DNA of 64,000 nucleotides from Orobanche coerulescens (lineage: Eukaryota; Streptophyta; Magnoliopsida; Lamiales; Orobanchaceae). Below, piece after piece: positions 1 to 12,715 of the stretch. The DNA lies in NCBI GenBank assembly GCA_033398695.1, contig CM065802.1, positions 138,060,096-138,124,095 of the forward strand. The letters are read 5' to 3'. Both the position numbers and the translations under genes were made by a program. Position 1 is the stretch's first letter. Each line of letters starts with the position of its first letter. The notes beneath the pieces are model-generated. The model was not told where the DNA came from. It did no database searches and was given only the letters and a program-made list of their open reading frames with translations.

Positions 1-566
1 CAGTCCATTTTTATACTTGGATGTGTTCGACGTTTTGTGACTGAGCGTTCATACGCCCGAGGGGTATGTTCGTTAGTTGGGGCGTTATTCTTGAAATCTT
101 ATATACGTGAATTGTATACTATCTTGAGAATCATTTATCATGTATATCTGACCCTGTGTTGGGCGAAATACTTGTGTTGTATTTTAGGTCGAGGAAAAGG
201 CAAGGCACGGGAAGATCAAGGTGATGACGAAGGGTTCGAAGGATACTAGTTCGGGGGCCCCAAGTCTTTCGTGTCCGGTCATGTTCGTACCGTCTAATGT
301 TATCTTTCCGCTTTATTTTAAGTTTGAACAAATGTATTGTTATTTAAGGTATAATTCATCTCCATATGGATTATACTTATGTTTTAGATCCTGTGTGTAA
401 TAAGGCCGTAGGCCATACTGCTGTAAACTCCAGATCGGAGTAAGTACTATGTTTTGTGGTTCGGTATCACATGTATTGTGTATTTAATCTATAATTTGGG
501 TATCGCCTGGTGGATCCCAGTGTGGGGTCCACGGCACTGTAATGGCCGCCTTATCGGGGTGTTACA
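1..566 (+). repeat. 3' end of a gypsy LTR (element body outside window)
   Basis: This block matches, with clear divergence, the last part of the LTRs of the full-length gypsy element at 49055-60003. Both share the stretch around the CTGACCCTG and GGCGAAATACTTGT words, the block near GGGGGCCCC, and the end running through CGCCTGGTGG, GTCCACGGCAC and a terminal TGTTACA. The sequence after 566 is mid-LTR sequence of the tandem array, so this reads as the 3' LTR of a related chromovirus inserted into the array. The first bases after the junction, tggac, would be the right-hand target duplication; the left one lies outside the window. Confidence 0.8.
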
Positions 567-2691
567 TGGACAACTGATCCAGTGCCCTCAGCATAGATCA
601 CACGATCCCATCGGATCAATACAACATACACAATACAACTATGCATACACATGTGCAAATCAATATGTTCATCAACATGAACAACATATGAATAAATAAT
701 ATGAACGACATTATGACAAATCAACTTGGACGACCTCATGTTCAACAACATGAATGACAATATGGATGATCAAAATCATCAACATTAATCATAATCAAAT
801 TAAGATACTTGCCCCAAGTCCTTCGGGAGTAATCTCGATGTCAAATCATCACCGACGCTTATCCTCAATGTCCGACGATCCAAAATACCACGGCCATAGG
901 TAACTCATATCATCATCTCTATCATAACGTACCCTCGATACCCAAAATCAACGTACAACCCCAATCTTTAGAGTCCACAATAATAATCATTGCTATATAC
1001 ATTATAAACAAAATGAAACTGAAACCATTCATTAAATACTATAAACTGAGCAAGTAATAACTTGCCTCGATACCGATATGATGATAATGAAGCCGTTACC
1101 AATTTCCTTGTCTTCGTCTACAAGCTCCTCAAACCTGACCAAAGTAATTCACGAACATCCTCGAACTCGACCACAACATATTATTATAATCAACGACCAA
1201 TTCTCACAGCCTATTGTAATAATCGATAACGACAAGTTCGATAAATACAATAATTTCAGTGGCTGGAAATATCAAAACAAAAACCAAGTTACTTACCCAT
1301 GTCAATCTGCTTCAAAATACACGAAATATAATCGGAAAATAACCTTAAAGTTAAAAAGATATACATATGCAAAATATGCAACGCGATCAACTTTTAAAAG
1401 AATTGTTGCTGGAACTCACTGATACGAACAAGGCTGACTCAGTGTAAAATGGCTCGTTTTATCAAAGTATTCCAAATCAACAGTTATGGTAAAAACAATA
1501 TTTATACTTCTATGTTTTGATTAAAAACTGCTCGAGATGGATTTTCAAAATAACTTACAGGTTGTAAGATAATAGAGTTCAAAGAAGTAAACCTAGTCTG
1601 GAATTCTCAGACTCACTGGGGAAATTCATCGAACAGGTTCAGTTATTATCCTGAAAAAGCTAATTTGACTCACCATAAAATAGTTCATTTTATTCAAATA
1701 TTCTGACTCAATACTTACGCTACAAACAATATTTATACTTATATGTATTTTATTTAAAAACTGATTGAGATGCATTCGTAAAATAGCTTACCGATTGAGA
1801 GATAATCGAGTTCAAAAATAACAACCCATACTGGAATTCACAGACTCTCTGGGGAATTTCGTCAAATGCCTACCGGACTTCTCCTGGACTAGGCTGCTCA
1901 GATTCGCTGGGTTCTTGAGTGTTTTGGACGACTTACATATATAAAAAATAAAATACAAAAATACTGTTTTGAAGAGAGAGATATTATCTATGGATATTGA
2001 TAAACGGAAATAGAAAGCAATGTATATACTACTGCTCTTAACAGGTACAAAATATGCTAGTCAGTCAAAACAGCACATGGCCAGGCATCACGAGCGACGA
2101 TCCGCGCCTCGCTCTCGCGGGAACCCCGGGCGACTGTCAGGCGCTGACGTACGCAGTGACGCACGGTGCCCGGCAGCTGGCAGTCTCTATTAATTCGATC
2201 ATAACTTCTTTGCCTGGACTCCGATTGGCTCGCTGTTTGGACCATTGGAAAGCTAACTCAATTATATACAATACTATAATTTTCAGAATTGTTAAACTTT
2301 TCAAAAATCCATGGTGATTTTTCAAAGTTGATACTTATCCACGACACTTCCCAGAAATGTACAATTTTATTTCTATTTACATTTTCGGTGTTTACTTTCT
2401 TATTTTAAATAGTCAACGACCATAAATACATCTCCAATACATCCAAGTAAATTTAAAATCTCATATTTAGTCTGTATAATTTCTCTAATTCTCGTTGAAT
2501 AATTTATCGGAGAATACAATGTTGGCCACCGTCACATTCTTACCAATAATTATTCGACGATTAGAAAATACTACCCGACATATTACTCTCATTTACTCAA
2601 TATTACGTCTAGAACCAAAATTGAATATTCATATTACCAGTATTCCAACAAGGTCACATTAAAATATTATTCTAAAATTCAGGATATTACA
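567..2691 (-). repeat. Array LTR a (truncated at 567)
   Basis: On the minus strand this LTR starts at 2691 with TGTAATATCC just after the polypurine tract and runs to 567, where a gypsy LTR joins it. It keeps the U3 part, the GC-rich block (about 2092-2190), the TATA-like region near 2023-2030 and only the last unit of the U5 minisatellite. Small differences, such as a G-to-A-rich variant around 1078-1100, place it closer to LTRs d (right part) and e than to b and c. Confidence 0.85.
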
Positions 2692-4930
2692 TACTACCCT
2701 CCTTAAAATAAGTTTCGTCCTCGAAACTTGCCATTCTGTCACAAACAAGTGCCCAAACCAGAAAATACAAAATCATCAACGGTAAGCAATCACCGTCACA
2801 ATCGAATCACCAAAACAATATACTTAGTGGTCCCTGAAGTTGATGATCTCCCGTGATACTAGCCATTGACTCCACGTCAAAGCCTCAATACTCTTACAAT
2901 CACAATTTCACAACTCTCAACGAAATACATCTTTCTACTCAATTAGGGATAATCCATACGTGTGAAAGCCTGTCTGCCTGATCGCACAATCAAGTCCCAA
3001 TCCTGATAAAACCAATAATACACGATATATCTGTAAAACAACTACCCAAAATAATGGCAACAGATCCCGAAACATCGACACAACGTCCGAACGCTCATAC
3101 GATCAATAACAATGATCAACCAATAAATTAACCGAGAATATCATCGACATGATAAACTCTAATACGACCAACCAAAGGTCAAAATACATCCGAGAATATC
3201 ATCAACATGATAAACTCCAATACTACCAACGAGGGATCACTAATAACCGAGAATACCGTCACATGGTAAGCTCTAACACGATCACCAAAGAACCAAAGGG
3301 ACAGATATATGAGAGAATAAAATTCTCAAAACGTTATACAAATCACACACAGTGGATCTAAAAGAAACACACCCGACTGTTGAACATACCTCTCGGGCGT
3401 ATGAACAAGTAGTCGCAAACCGATGTACATACTCAATCATACATGGAGTATGAATGACTAATCAATATAGCTCAAAAGTCAAAAATCACTATAGCAAAAT
3501 CACGCTACTACCACACCAATACAGCCACATAGCACATATGCCTCGGTTTCACAAAAACCAAAGTTCCAAAATCATATTATGTTATAGAATCTACAACACG
3601 CAACATATTTGTCTTATCTGACCGACCAGCCGATTATCCCTGGATAATCCAATATACCATACTGAAATTCGAATCTCTTTTCATCGTACTATGCTGATGT
3701 ATTATCCAGTTTATGAGTCTTGACCAGAACTTCACCATGATATGCATTATGCACTACGTTTGTACGTATACCAAACATATTTTCAAAACAGCTTTGAAAT
3801 CATCTAATCTTGTCAATAAAAACCCATTTTTGAAAGTTCTTTCAAGAATTTCAAAACTCAAAACATCTATATTCGTAAGGTTACAAAAAGCAATTTCTGA
3901 TATTTAAACCGGATCGCTCATGTCATGTTCTTGATGACAATTTTCGAATACATACAATTTCGAGGTTTTAAAATGAGAGTTATGTAAATGATTGACTACA
4001 TCCATATTCCTGTATATCAATTCGGCTCGTTACCAATTCCACTAACATTCGGTCGAAAAAACACACGATAGAATAAAAAATCTTATTGTATAGACTTTGT
4101 TAAAATCACCCTTTCCACATATGACTCGATATTTCGACCATTACTCCATTATGAAATACTTCAACTATGCCATGATAAAACATGTTTTAAAGATATATTT
4201 TAATTTAATAACAATACTATTTTCTCAAAATAAATTTTAAGAAAAAAAATCTTTTTCATTACAGCGAGCAAAATAGTTTATTCAAAATATATCATGTTTA
4301 AAGTATCATTTTCAAATTTCCAAAAATAGTATCGTGCATCTTAGAATAAACTAGCATGACTATATGTTCCTCTCAACAATCCACAACATCTCTCCCAAAA
4401 TCACAACTCGATTTTCCATGTTTAACCGACATATTGATTCTCCATAATCATAGTTTCTCGAGATCATCAATTCTGTCTCAACTATTATATTCTGTTACCT
4501 CATACTGTAACTCATAATATTTTCCCATATCTCAAAGTACATCAAATTATAACTGAAAATAACCTCAATGCAATCCAAAAATCCAAATACTTACAGATCG
4601 TGAAGTCGACAATTCCCCGTGATACTGGCATATGTCTCAACTGTAGAAAATACTCGATACAGATATTTTCAAAACATACACTTTGAAAAATCAATTCAAC
4701 TCAAAATTCGACACATCTCTTTCCAAAGAAACACGTTAATACCATTTGAAAAAGTTTACAACAACCACAGCACCACACCGGTAAATCACATAACACACAA
4801 GCACGGGTGATCAATAAAAACCCAAAACTCTAACACTTGTCAACCGACAACTTGAATGACATGACAAAAACACGACTGGACTCGACCCGACAACCTAGGT
4901 TTTCACAACCAAAGCTCCGATACCATATTC
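2692..4930 (-). mobile_element. Array internal region 1, non-coding
   Basis: It is bounded on the minus strand by a primer-binding site (gctccgatacca on the plus strand, 4914-4925, complementary to the 3' end of initiator Met-tRNA with one change) and by the polypurine tract (2692-2704 on the plus strand). Only short, stop-rich frames occur; nothing resembles gag, protease, reverse transcriptase or integrase. It differs from internal regions 2 and 3 by scattered substitutions. Confidence 0.82.
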
Positions 4931-5514
4931 TGTAACACCCCAGAGCTAACCTGGAATATTACAACGCCATGGGCCCCGAAACGGAACCCACAAGGCTGAA
5001 AGAAAGATTTGCAAACATTTTAAATGTGCCTAAGCGGCGATAACAGTAACATCTTTTAAAAATATGCAAAGGCTTTATAAAATCCATTTATCAATACCGT
5101 CGTAAAATCTCATTTGAAAGTACAAGGCCAAAATGAATAATCTCGACGATTAAAAAAATACACATTAAGCCACCGCTTACACGTACCGACCAAAATAGTT
5201 TAGAAAATGATTATCCAAAGTAACTTAAGTTGCCAGATACCAAAAGGCCATTTAAAAATACTCACGCAGCGGAAAAGACAAACAGTTAAAAAATACTCTA
5301 GCAGCAGAATACAATAACTAATCAAAGTACTCGATTCCCAAACACACGCCATAGCCAGTATCCTCCGGGAAACTCATCTCTTCACGACCGCTACAAGCTC
5401 GATATCCCAAAACCTAAAAAGAAAGCCCACAACGGGGTCATCCATAATACTCAACAATGATAATGATCCCATCACGTCAATAATTACATACCAATGAAAA
5501 TACTAAGTAAGAAT

Positions 5515-5531
5515 ACTACTAGTGTAATCTT
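5515..5531. repeat. Left target-site duplication of the L1 insertion
   Basis: The 17-bp word actactagtgtaatctt lies immediately before the oligo-T run and is repeated at 7574-7590. Its length and its place next to the poly(A) end fit target-primed reverse transcription. Confidence 0.9.
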
Positions 5532-7573
5532 TTTTTTTTTTTTAAAAAACGTGCCATATAATATAACAAACAAGATTAGGGGGGCCTATTCCCTTACAAA
5601 GCCGATAATTTCTGGGGGGCCAAGTCCCAAATAAAGCCACAAAACGAAAAAACGATAATTATGTGGTGCCAAGACCCAAACAAATCTGTAACTAGCTACG
5701 AGCCATTTACTTGTTTTTTCCGAGATTTTTCTTCCTTTTGCCTTTTCTTGCTCACAACCGTTTGAAATTCCATATCCATATCATGGTCTTGAATCTTTCC
5801 TCTCTGAACTGCAGATTTATCAGGCTCCACCATTATGGTTTCCACCCGTTCCTCAGCCTGCTTAGGCTTCTCAGTATTGGTCTTCGCTTTTTTCTTAACT
5901 TTTTTCTTTGGGGGTACTAAAATAGGCTCCGAATCAGAGTCAGCGCAATCACCCTCCGAGTAAAAATTCTTCCCAACAAAACCGTTAGGCATGAAATAAG
6001 AGTCGGACTCGACTTCGGAATCATCATCAAATAGATCATAAGATTAAAGGATATCATCTCTAATTTTTGCAACATTCAGTGGCTTGTTCGTTGGATTATT
6101 CCATCTTGGAGTAAAAGTAATAATTCCTTTCGAATCTAAAGAAATCGAGTCATCCAAATCAAAGTCGTCGGGTGCGGCAAAGCGCTTTAGAAGTGACCTG
6201 GTGAATGAACTCGGCACTAACAGGCTGCTGCGTAACCTGGACAGTGGTCTGATGGGAGAAAGTATTCTCAGAAGAGGCCTGGACTGGACGGGATACCAAC
6301 GTACTCGGAGGGCGAACCTCTGCCAAGGGAAGCTTCAAACAAGCAGATAAAACATGCCCAAGATGTTTACAGTTATCACAAAATTTAGGAACATTTTCAT
6401 ACTCCACCACTTTAATTAAAGATTTTCCATCTAGAACAATTTCCACTTCTTTGAGAAGTTTTTTAGATAGATCAATTTCAATGCAAACCCGAGGCGTACT
6501 AGCGCGAGATAAAACAGCCGTAGCAGCATCAATGCGTAATGGTTTCCCTAAGACGGATGCAATGGTAAAAAGACTTCTCTTATCAAATAAATGTACTGGA
6601 AGGTAAGGAAATTGTACCCAAATTGGAGCAAAAGGGGCTTCTTCTTGGGGCACAAAATGTGGAGTCCATTTGAATACTCGCATTGGGTAACCGGCCATAA
6701 ACCACACTTGACGACACCATAAGCGAGTGTAATATTCCTCGCAAGATAACCGAATAAGGACGTGTTTATGTTCAAGAAGTGAGACAGAAAAATCACCTTT
6801 GAGATCAAGGTTCCCTAAAATCAATATCAGCGTTCTGATGGTAGGAAACCCATGGGAGAATTTTCCGACCAACGAGAATTCAAAAGGGGCTACGAGTTCC
6901 TCAATTTCTTTGGCCAAGAATGAAACATGTTTGTGGCCATCAAATTCAACAATTTGTCCAAAAACATTGCTGGAACAATCATCATAAAAACTCCTCTTAA
7001 AATTAGAATTAGAGCCGGCAGAGAACTTATTCGAGTTCGACGTATGATTCGGACGAAAGGGGCTGAAAACTGGATCCTTGATATTTTTAACAATGTCAGC
7101 ATAGGAACGTGTTTTAAGAGGATCCGAGCTGCATAGGACAGCAGCCAAGCCGAAGCGGATGCGAGAAAGCGATTTTCGGTCGGGACTTTTCTCAGACACC
7201 TTTCGAGCAGCTTCAGTCAGATTTTTAGAAGGAGCAGCCTGAAATGGCCTATCACCCGAAGCAGAAATCAAAAGTGTCGAAGGGTCCCCGTCCCTTCAAA
7301 TGGACGGTCCACCCTCAACCAATTCCTGATTCACAGCATTTCCGACAAATAAATTCTGAGAAGGGACAGCCATAATACCTTGAGCGGGACTAGAACTCGA
7401 GCAGGCCTTCACTGAACCAGGAAGGGCGACATGAAGACTGTCGTTCATAATACCCTAGACATCACGTTGGTCCTTTGATTTTCCTCTCTTTCCGGCCATG
7501 GATCAGCGGCGAGTGGTTGCTGAAATCGCACAGGGGGAAGAAAGTTGACCCATCGTTTTCTGATTAAGTCTTA
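5530..7573 (-). mobile_element. ORF1-only L1-type LINE derivative with poly(A) tail
   Basis: The 2.04-kb insert sits in array LTR b. On the minus strand it runs from a short 5' leader (7573-7500) through one ORF1-like frame (7499-5696) and a 3' region of about 150 bp to a poly(A) tail (T14 on the plus strand, 5530-5543). It is flanked by perfect 17-bp target duplications (5515-5531 and 7574-7590). There is no endonuclease or reverse-transcriptase ORF2, so it must have been mobilised in trans. The 5' end does not look like a random 5' truncation because a leader and ORF1 start codon are present; ORF2 seems to have been removed internally. Confidence 0.88.
5696..7499 (-). pseudogene. L1 ORF1-like protein (DUF4283-type region plus zinc knuckle), disrupted
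   Basis: In plant L1-type LINEs ORF1 encodes a nucleic-acid-binding protein that packages element RNA. The frame opens at an ATG at 7499 (MAGKRGKSKD) and meets a TAG after 14 codons and a TGA near 7304. It is then open for about 370 codons (7271-6159). This part contains the region typical of DUF4283 (VWFMAGYPMRVFKW, then PIWVQFPYLPVHLF and LGKPLRIDAAT) and a CCHC knuckle, CDNCKHLGHVLSAC. After a frameshift near 6160-6180 the reading continues, with a further stop near 6045, into an acidic then lysine-rich tail (PPKKKVKKKAK, VVSKKRQKEEK) that ends at 5696. The length, about 600 codons, fits a complete ORF1. No ORF2 follows. Inactive as it stands. Confidence 0.82.
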
Positions 7574-7590
7574 ACTACTAGTGTAATCTT
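7574..7590. repeat. Right target-site duplication of the L1 insertion
   Basis: Perfect copy of the 17-bp word at 5515-5531. After it the array LTR resumes with the sequence seen at the same place in LTRs c, d and e. Confidence 0.9.
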
Positions 7591-8025
7591 ACCGTCATAA
7601 CTTTACCAATTCGTGATAATTCTCATTAAAATAACCCTTATCATATTCCACATCTCGTAATCTCCATTAAGTAATGAATTCATACACGACAACTATACGG
7701 TACCTCAAACAATACCCAAGATTCTCAAAACATCATCATAACTCGCAATACGGAAATATACCAACTCTGACCAATTCGATCCATCGGATAACATCATCAA
7801 ATCTCAACACGATAATCGATTTTCCATCAAAAGACAAATACCAAAGGAAATACAGAACATACCTCAAGATACGAAATGCCACGACAATCATGTCAGTCTA
7901 ATCCGAGATCAGATCAAAACATCATATGGACATGGTCCTAACACAAGACCTACAAATGCATACTCATATGACATCGTCAATATGCTCACAACAATAACAA
8001 CAATGTATACTCAATGGAAATCCGA

Positions 8026-8360
8026 TGATCCAGCGCACACACAAAGATCCCAAGATGATCCTACTAGATCAACACAAGGTGGATAGCCAACAATATACAT
8101 ATGCACAACAACAACGCATGGTAAATCCAACAATGCGAATCCACATGATTCCATCAATGCAACACAGGGTAATACAATGATCCAGCGCCCTCAGCATAGA
8201 TCCCAAGATGATCTCGTCGGACCAACACGAGGTGGAAAACCCATCCAATGATCCAGCGCCCTCAGCATAGATCCCAAGAGGACCCCGTCGGACCAACACG
8301 AGGTGGAAAACTGATCTAGCGCCATCAGCATAGATCACACGATCCCATTGGATCAATACA
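8026..8360. repeat. U5 minisatellite in array LTR b (63-71 bp and longer spacing)
   Basis: Units starting with tgatccagcg or a close variant begin at 8026, 8178, 8249 and 8312. Each contains a cagcatagatc-like word, and the first three also carry a caacac(g/a)aggtgga word. The same block recurs in LTR c (from about 13755), LTR d (about 19487-19800) and LTR e (from about 33457), with small unit-to-unit differences. A minus-strand open frame of about 142 codons across it is a by-product of the repeat. Confidence 0.75.
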
Positions 8361-10474
8361 ACATACACAATACAACTATGCATACACATATGCAAATCAA
8401 TATGTTCATCAACATGAACAACATATGAATCAATAATATGAACGACATTATGACAAATCAACTTGGACGACCTCGTGTTCAACAACATGAATGACAATAT
8501 GGATGATCGAAATCATCAAAATTAAACCAAAATCAAATTAAGATACTTGCCCCGAGTCCTTCGGGAGCAATCTCGAGGTCAAATCATCACCGACGCTTAT
8601 CCTTAATGTCAGACGATCCAAAATAGCACGCCATAGGTAACTCATATCATCGTCTCTATCATAACGTACCCTCGATACCCAAGTATACCAATAACAAAGG
8701 TAAATCATATACATTATGATTTAATTCCTAAAATCAATGTACAACCCCAATCTCCAGAGTCCACAATATAATCATTGTTATATGCATTATAAACAAAATG
8801 AAACTAAAACCATTCATTAATTACTATAAACTGAGCAAGTAATAACTTGCCTCGATATCGATACGATGATAATGGAGCCGTTACCAATTTCCTTGTCTTC
8901 GTCTACAAGCTCCTCGAACCTGACCATAGTAATTCACGGACATCCTCGAACTCGACCGCAACATATTATTATAATCAATGACCAATTCTCACAGCCTGTT
9001 GTAATAATCGATAACAACAAGTTCGATAAATACAATAATTTCAGTGGCTGGAAATATCAAAACAAAAACCAAGTTACTTACCCATGTCAATCTGCTTCAA
9101 AATACACAAAATATAATCGGAAAATAACCTTAAAGTTAAAAAGATATACATATGCAAAATATGCAACGCGATCAACTTTTAAAAGAATTGTTGCTGGAAC
9201 TCACTGATACGAACAGGGCTGACTCAGTGTAAAACGGCTCGTTTTATCAAAGTATTCCAACTCAATAGTTATGGTAAAAACAACATTTATACTTCTATGT
9301 ATTTTTATTACAAACTGCTCGAGATGGATTTTCAAAATAACTTACAGGTTGTAAGATAATAGAGTTCAAAGAAGTAAACCTAGTCTGGAATTCTCAGACT
9401 CATTGGGGAAATTCATCGAACATGTTCAGTTATTATCCTGAAAAAGCTGGTCTGACTCACCAGAAAACGGTTCATTTTATTCAAATATTCTGACTCAATA
9501 CTTACGCTAAAAACAATATTTATACTTATATGTATTTTATTTAAAAACTGATCGAGATGCATTCATAAAATAGCTTACCGATTGAGAGATAATCGAGTTC
9601 AAAAATAACAACCCAGACTGGAATTCACATACTCTCTGGGGAATTTCGTCAAACACCTACCGGACATCTCCTGGATTAGGCTGCTCAGATTCGCTGGGTT
9701 CATGAGCGTTTTGGACGACTTACATATATAAAAAATAAAATACAAAAATACTGTTTTGAAGAGAGAGATATTATCTATGGATATTGATAAACGGAATTAG
9801 AAAGCAATGTATATACTAGTGCTCTTAACAGGTATAAAATATGCTAGTCAGTCAAAACAGCACATGGCCAGGCATCACGAGCGACGACCCGCGCCTCGCT
9901 CTCGTGGGAACCCCGGCGATCGGCGGCGCGTGCGCTGTGATGACACGGTGCCGGCGGTGGCAGTCTCTATTAATTCGACCATAACTTCTTCGTCCGGACT
10001 CCGATTGGCTCGCCGTTTCGACCATTGGAAAGCTCACTCAATTATATACAATACTATAAATTTTCAGAAGTGTTAAACTTCTCAAAAATCCATGGTGATT
10101 TTTCAAAGTTGATACTTATCCACGACACTTCCCAGAAATGTACAATTTTATTTCTATTTACATTTTCAGTGTTTACATTCTTATTTTAAATTGTCAACGA
10201 CCATAAATACATCTACGATACATCCAAGTAAATTTATAATTTCATATTTAGTCCGGATAATTTCTCTAATTCTCGTTGAATAATTTATCGGAGAATACAA
10301 CGTTGGCCACCGTCACATTCTTACCAATAATTATTCAACGATATTAAAAAATACTACCCGACATATTACTCTCATTTACCCAATATTACGTCCAGAACCA
10401 AAATTAAATATTCATATTACCAGTATTCCAACAATGTCACGTTAAAATATTATTCTAAAATTCAGGATATTACA

Positions 10475-12715
10475 TACTACCCTCCTTAAAATAAGTTTCG
10501 TCCTCGAAACTTGCCATTCTGTCACAAACAACTGCCCAAACCAGAAAATCCAAAATCATCAACGGTAAGAAATCATCGTCACAGTCGAATCACCAAAACA
10601 ATTTACTTACTGGTCCATGAAGTTGATGATCTCCCATGATACTATCAATTGACTCCATGTCAAAGCCTCAATACTCTTACAATCACAATTTCACAACTCT
10701 CAACGAAATACATCGTTCTACTCAATTAGGGAATAATCCGTACGTGTGAAAGCCTGTCTACCTGATCGCACAATCAAGTTCCAATCCTGATAAAACCAAT
10801 AATACACGATACATCTGTGAAACAGCTACCCAAGACAATGGCAACAGATTCCGAAACATCGACACAACGTCCGAACACTCATACGATCAATAACAATGAT
10901 CAACCAATAAATTAACCAAGCATATCATCGACATGATAAACTCTAATACGACCAACCAAAGGTCAAAATACATCCGAGAATATCATCAACATGATAAACT
11001 CCAATACTACCAATGAAGGATCAATAATAACCGAGAATACCGTCGCATGGTAAGCTCTAACACGATCACCAAAGAATCACAGGGACACATGTATGAGAGA
11101 TAAAATTCTCAAAACGTTATACAAATCACACACAGTGGATCTCCAAGAAACACACCCGACTGTTGAACATACCTCTCCGGCGTATGAACAACCAGTCACA
11201 AACCGACATACATACTCAATCGTACATGGAGTATGAACGACTAATCAATATAGCTCAAAAGTCAAAAATCACTATAACAAAATCACTCTACTACCACACC
11301 AATAAAGCCACATAGCACATATGCCTCGGTTTCACAAAAACCAAAGTTCCAAAATCATATTATGTATTGAATCTACAACACGCAGCATATTTCTCTTATC
11401 TGACCGACCAGCCGATTATCCCTGGATAATCCAAGCTACAATACTGAAATTTGAATCTCTTTTCATCATACTATGACGATGTATTATCCAGTTTATGAGT
11501 CTTACCCAGAACTTCACAATGATATGCATTATGCACTACGTTTGTACGTATACCAAACATATTTTCAAAACAGCTTTTAAATCATCTAATCTTGTCCATA
11601 AAAACCCGTTTTTGAAAGTTCTTTCAAAATTTTCAAAACTCAAAACATCTATATTTGTAAGATTACAAAAAGCAATTTCTGGAATTTAAACCGGCTTGCT
11701 CATGTCAAGTTCTTGATGACAATTTTCAAATACATACAATTTCGAGGTTTTAAAATGAAAGTTATGCAAATGATTGACTACATCCATATTCCTGTATATC
11801 AATTCGGCTCGTCACCAATTCCACTGACATTCGGTCGAAAAACCACACGATAGAATAAAAAATTTTATTGTATAGACTTTGTTAAAATCACCCTTTCCAA
11901 ACATGACTCGCTATTTCGACCATTACTCCATTATGAAATACTTCAACTATGCCATGATAAAACATGTTTTAAAAATATATATTTTTATTTTATTAACAAT
12001 ACTGTTTTCTCAAAATAAATTTTAAGAAAAAAAAATCATTTTCACGACAGCGAACAAAATAGTTTATTCAAAATATATCATGTTTAAAGTATCATTTTCA
12101 AATTTCCAAAAACAGTATCGTGCATCTTAAAATAAACTAGCATGACTATATGTTCCTCTCAACAATCCACAACATTTCTCCCAAAATCACAACTCGATTT
12201 TCCAAGTTTAACCGACATATTGATTCTCCATAATCATAGTTTCTCAAGATCATCAATTCTGTCTCAACTATTATATTCTGTTACCTCATACTGTAATGCA
12301 TAATATTTTCCCAGATCTCAAAGTACATCAACTTATAACTGAAAATAGCCTCAATGCAATCCAAAAATCCAAATACTTACAGATAGTGAAGTCGATAATT
12401 CCCCGTGATACCGGCACATAACTCAACTCTAGAAAATACTCGATATAGATATTTCAAAACATACACTTTGCCAAATCAGTTCAAGTCAAAATACGACACA
12501 TCTCTTTTTAAAGAAACACGTTAATACCATTTGGAAAAGTTTAAAACAACCACGGCACCACACCGGTAAATCACATAACACACAAGCACGGGTGATCAAT
12601 AAAAACCCAAAACTCTAACACTTGTCAACCGACAACTCGAATGACATGACAAAAACACGACTCGACTCGACACGACAGCCTATATTTTCACAACCTCAGC
12701 TCTGATACCATATTC
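10475..12715 (-). mobile_element. Array internal region 2, non-coding
   Basis: Lies between LTRs b and c and is nearly identical to internal region 3. It has the polypurine tract next to 10475 and an exact 12-base Met-tRNA primer site at its other end. No coding potential was found. Confidence 0.85.
12699..12710 (-). other. Primer-binding site (initiator Met-tRNA type), array unit 2
   Basis: On the minus strand TGGTATCAGAGC lies five bases after the LTR end. This is the classical plant primer site complementary to the initiator Met-tRNA 3' end. The equivalents are 4914-4925 and 32420-32431 (each diverged at one or two bases) and 18432-18443 (exact). Confidence 0.9.

Larger units (their letters stand above)
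4931..10474 (-). repeat. Array LTR b, split by an L1 insertion
   Basis: The LTR starts (plus strand) with TGTAACACCCC at 4931 and ends with GGATATTACA at 10474. Removing the inserted element and one target copy leaves about 3.49 kb, like its sisters. Left of about 7850 it resembles LTR e; right of that point it is nearly identical to LTR c. The GC-rich block at about 9907-9963 differs strongly from the same block in LTR c although the flanks are nearly identical. Confidence 0.85.

Noticed and set aside
8069..8497. A 142-codon minus-strand frame repeated in LTRs b, c and e (also 13798-14226 and 33501-33929)
   Set aside because: It runs through the LTR minisatellite, its conservation equals that of the surrounding non-coding LTR, and LTR d, with the same repeat, does not keep it open at full length.
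8866..9207. A 113-codon plus-strand frame found in five LTR copies (also 1078, 14596, 20330, 34300)
   Set aside because: It is antisense within the LTR, low in complexity (Ile, Ser, Asn, Lys), with a different C-terminus in the diverged copies. Repetition comes from LTR duplication, not selection on a protein.
12699..12710. tRNA genes suggested by Met-tRNA-like words
   Set aside because: These are 11-12-base primer-binding sites next to LTR ends; no cloverleaf can be formed from the flanks.
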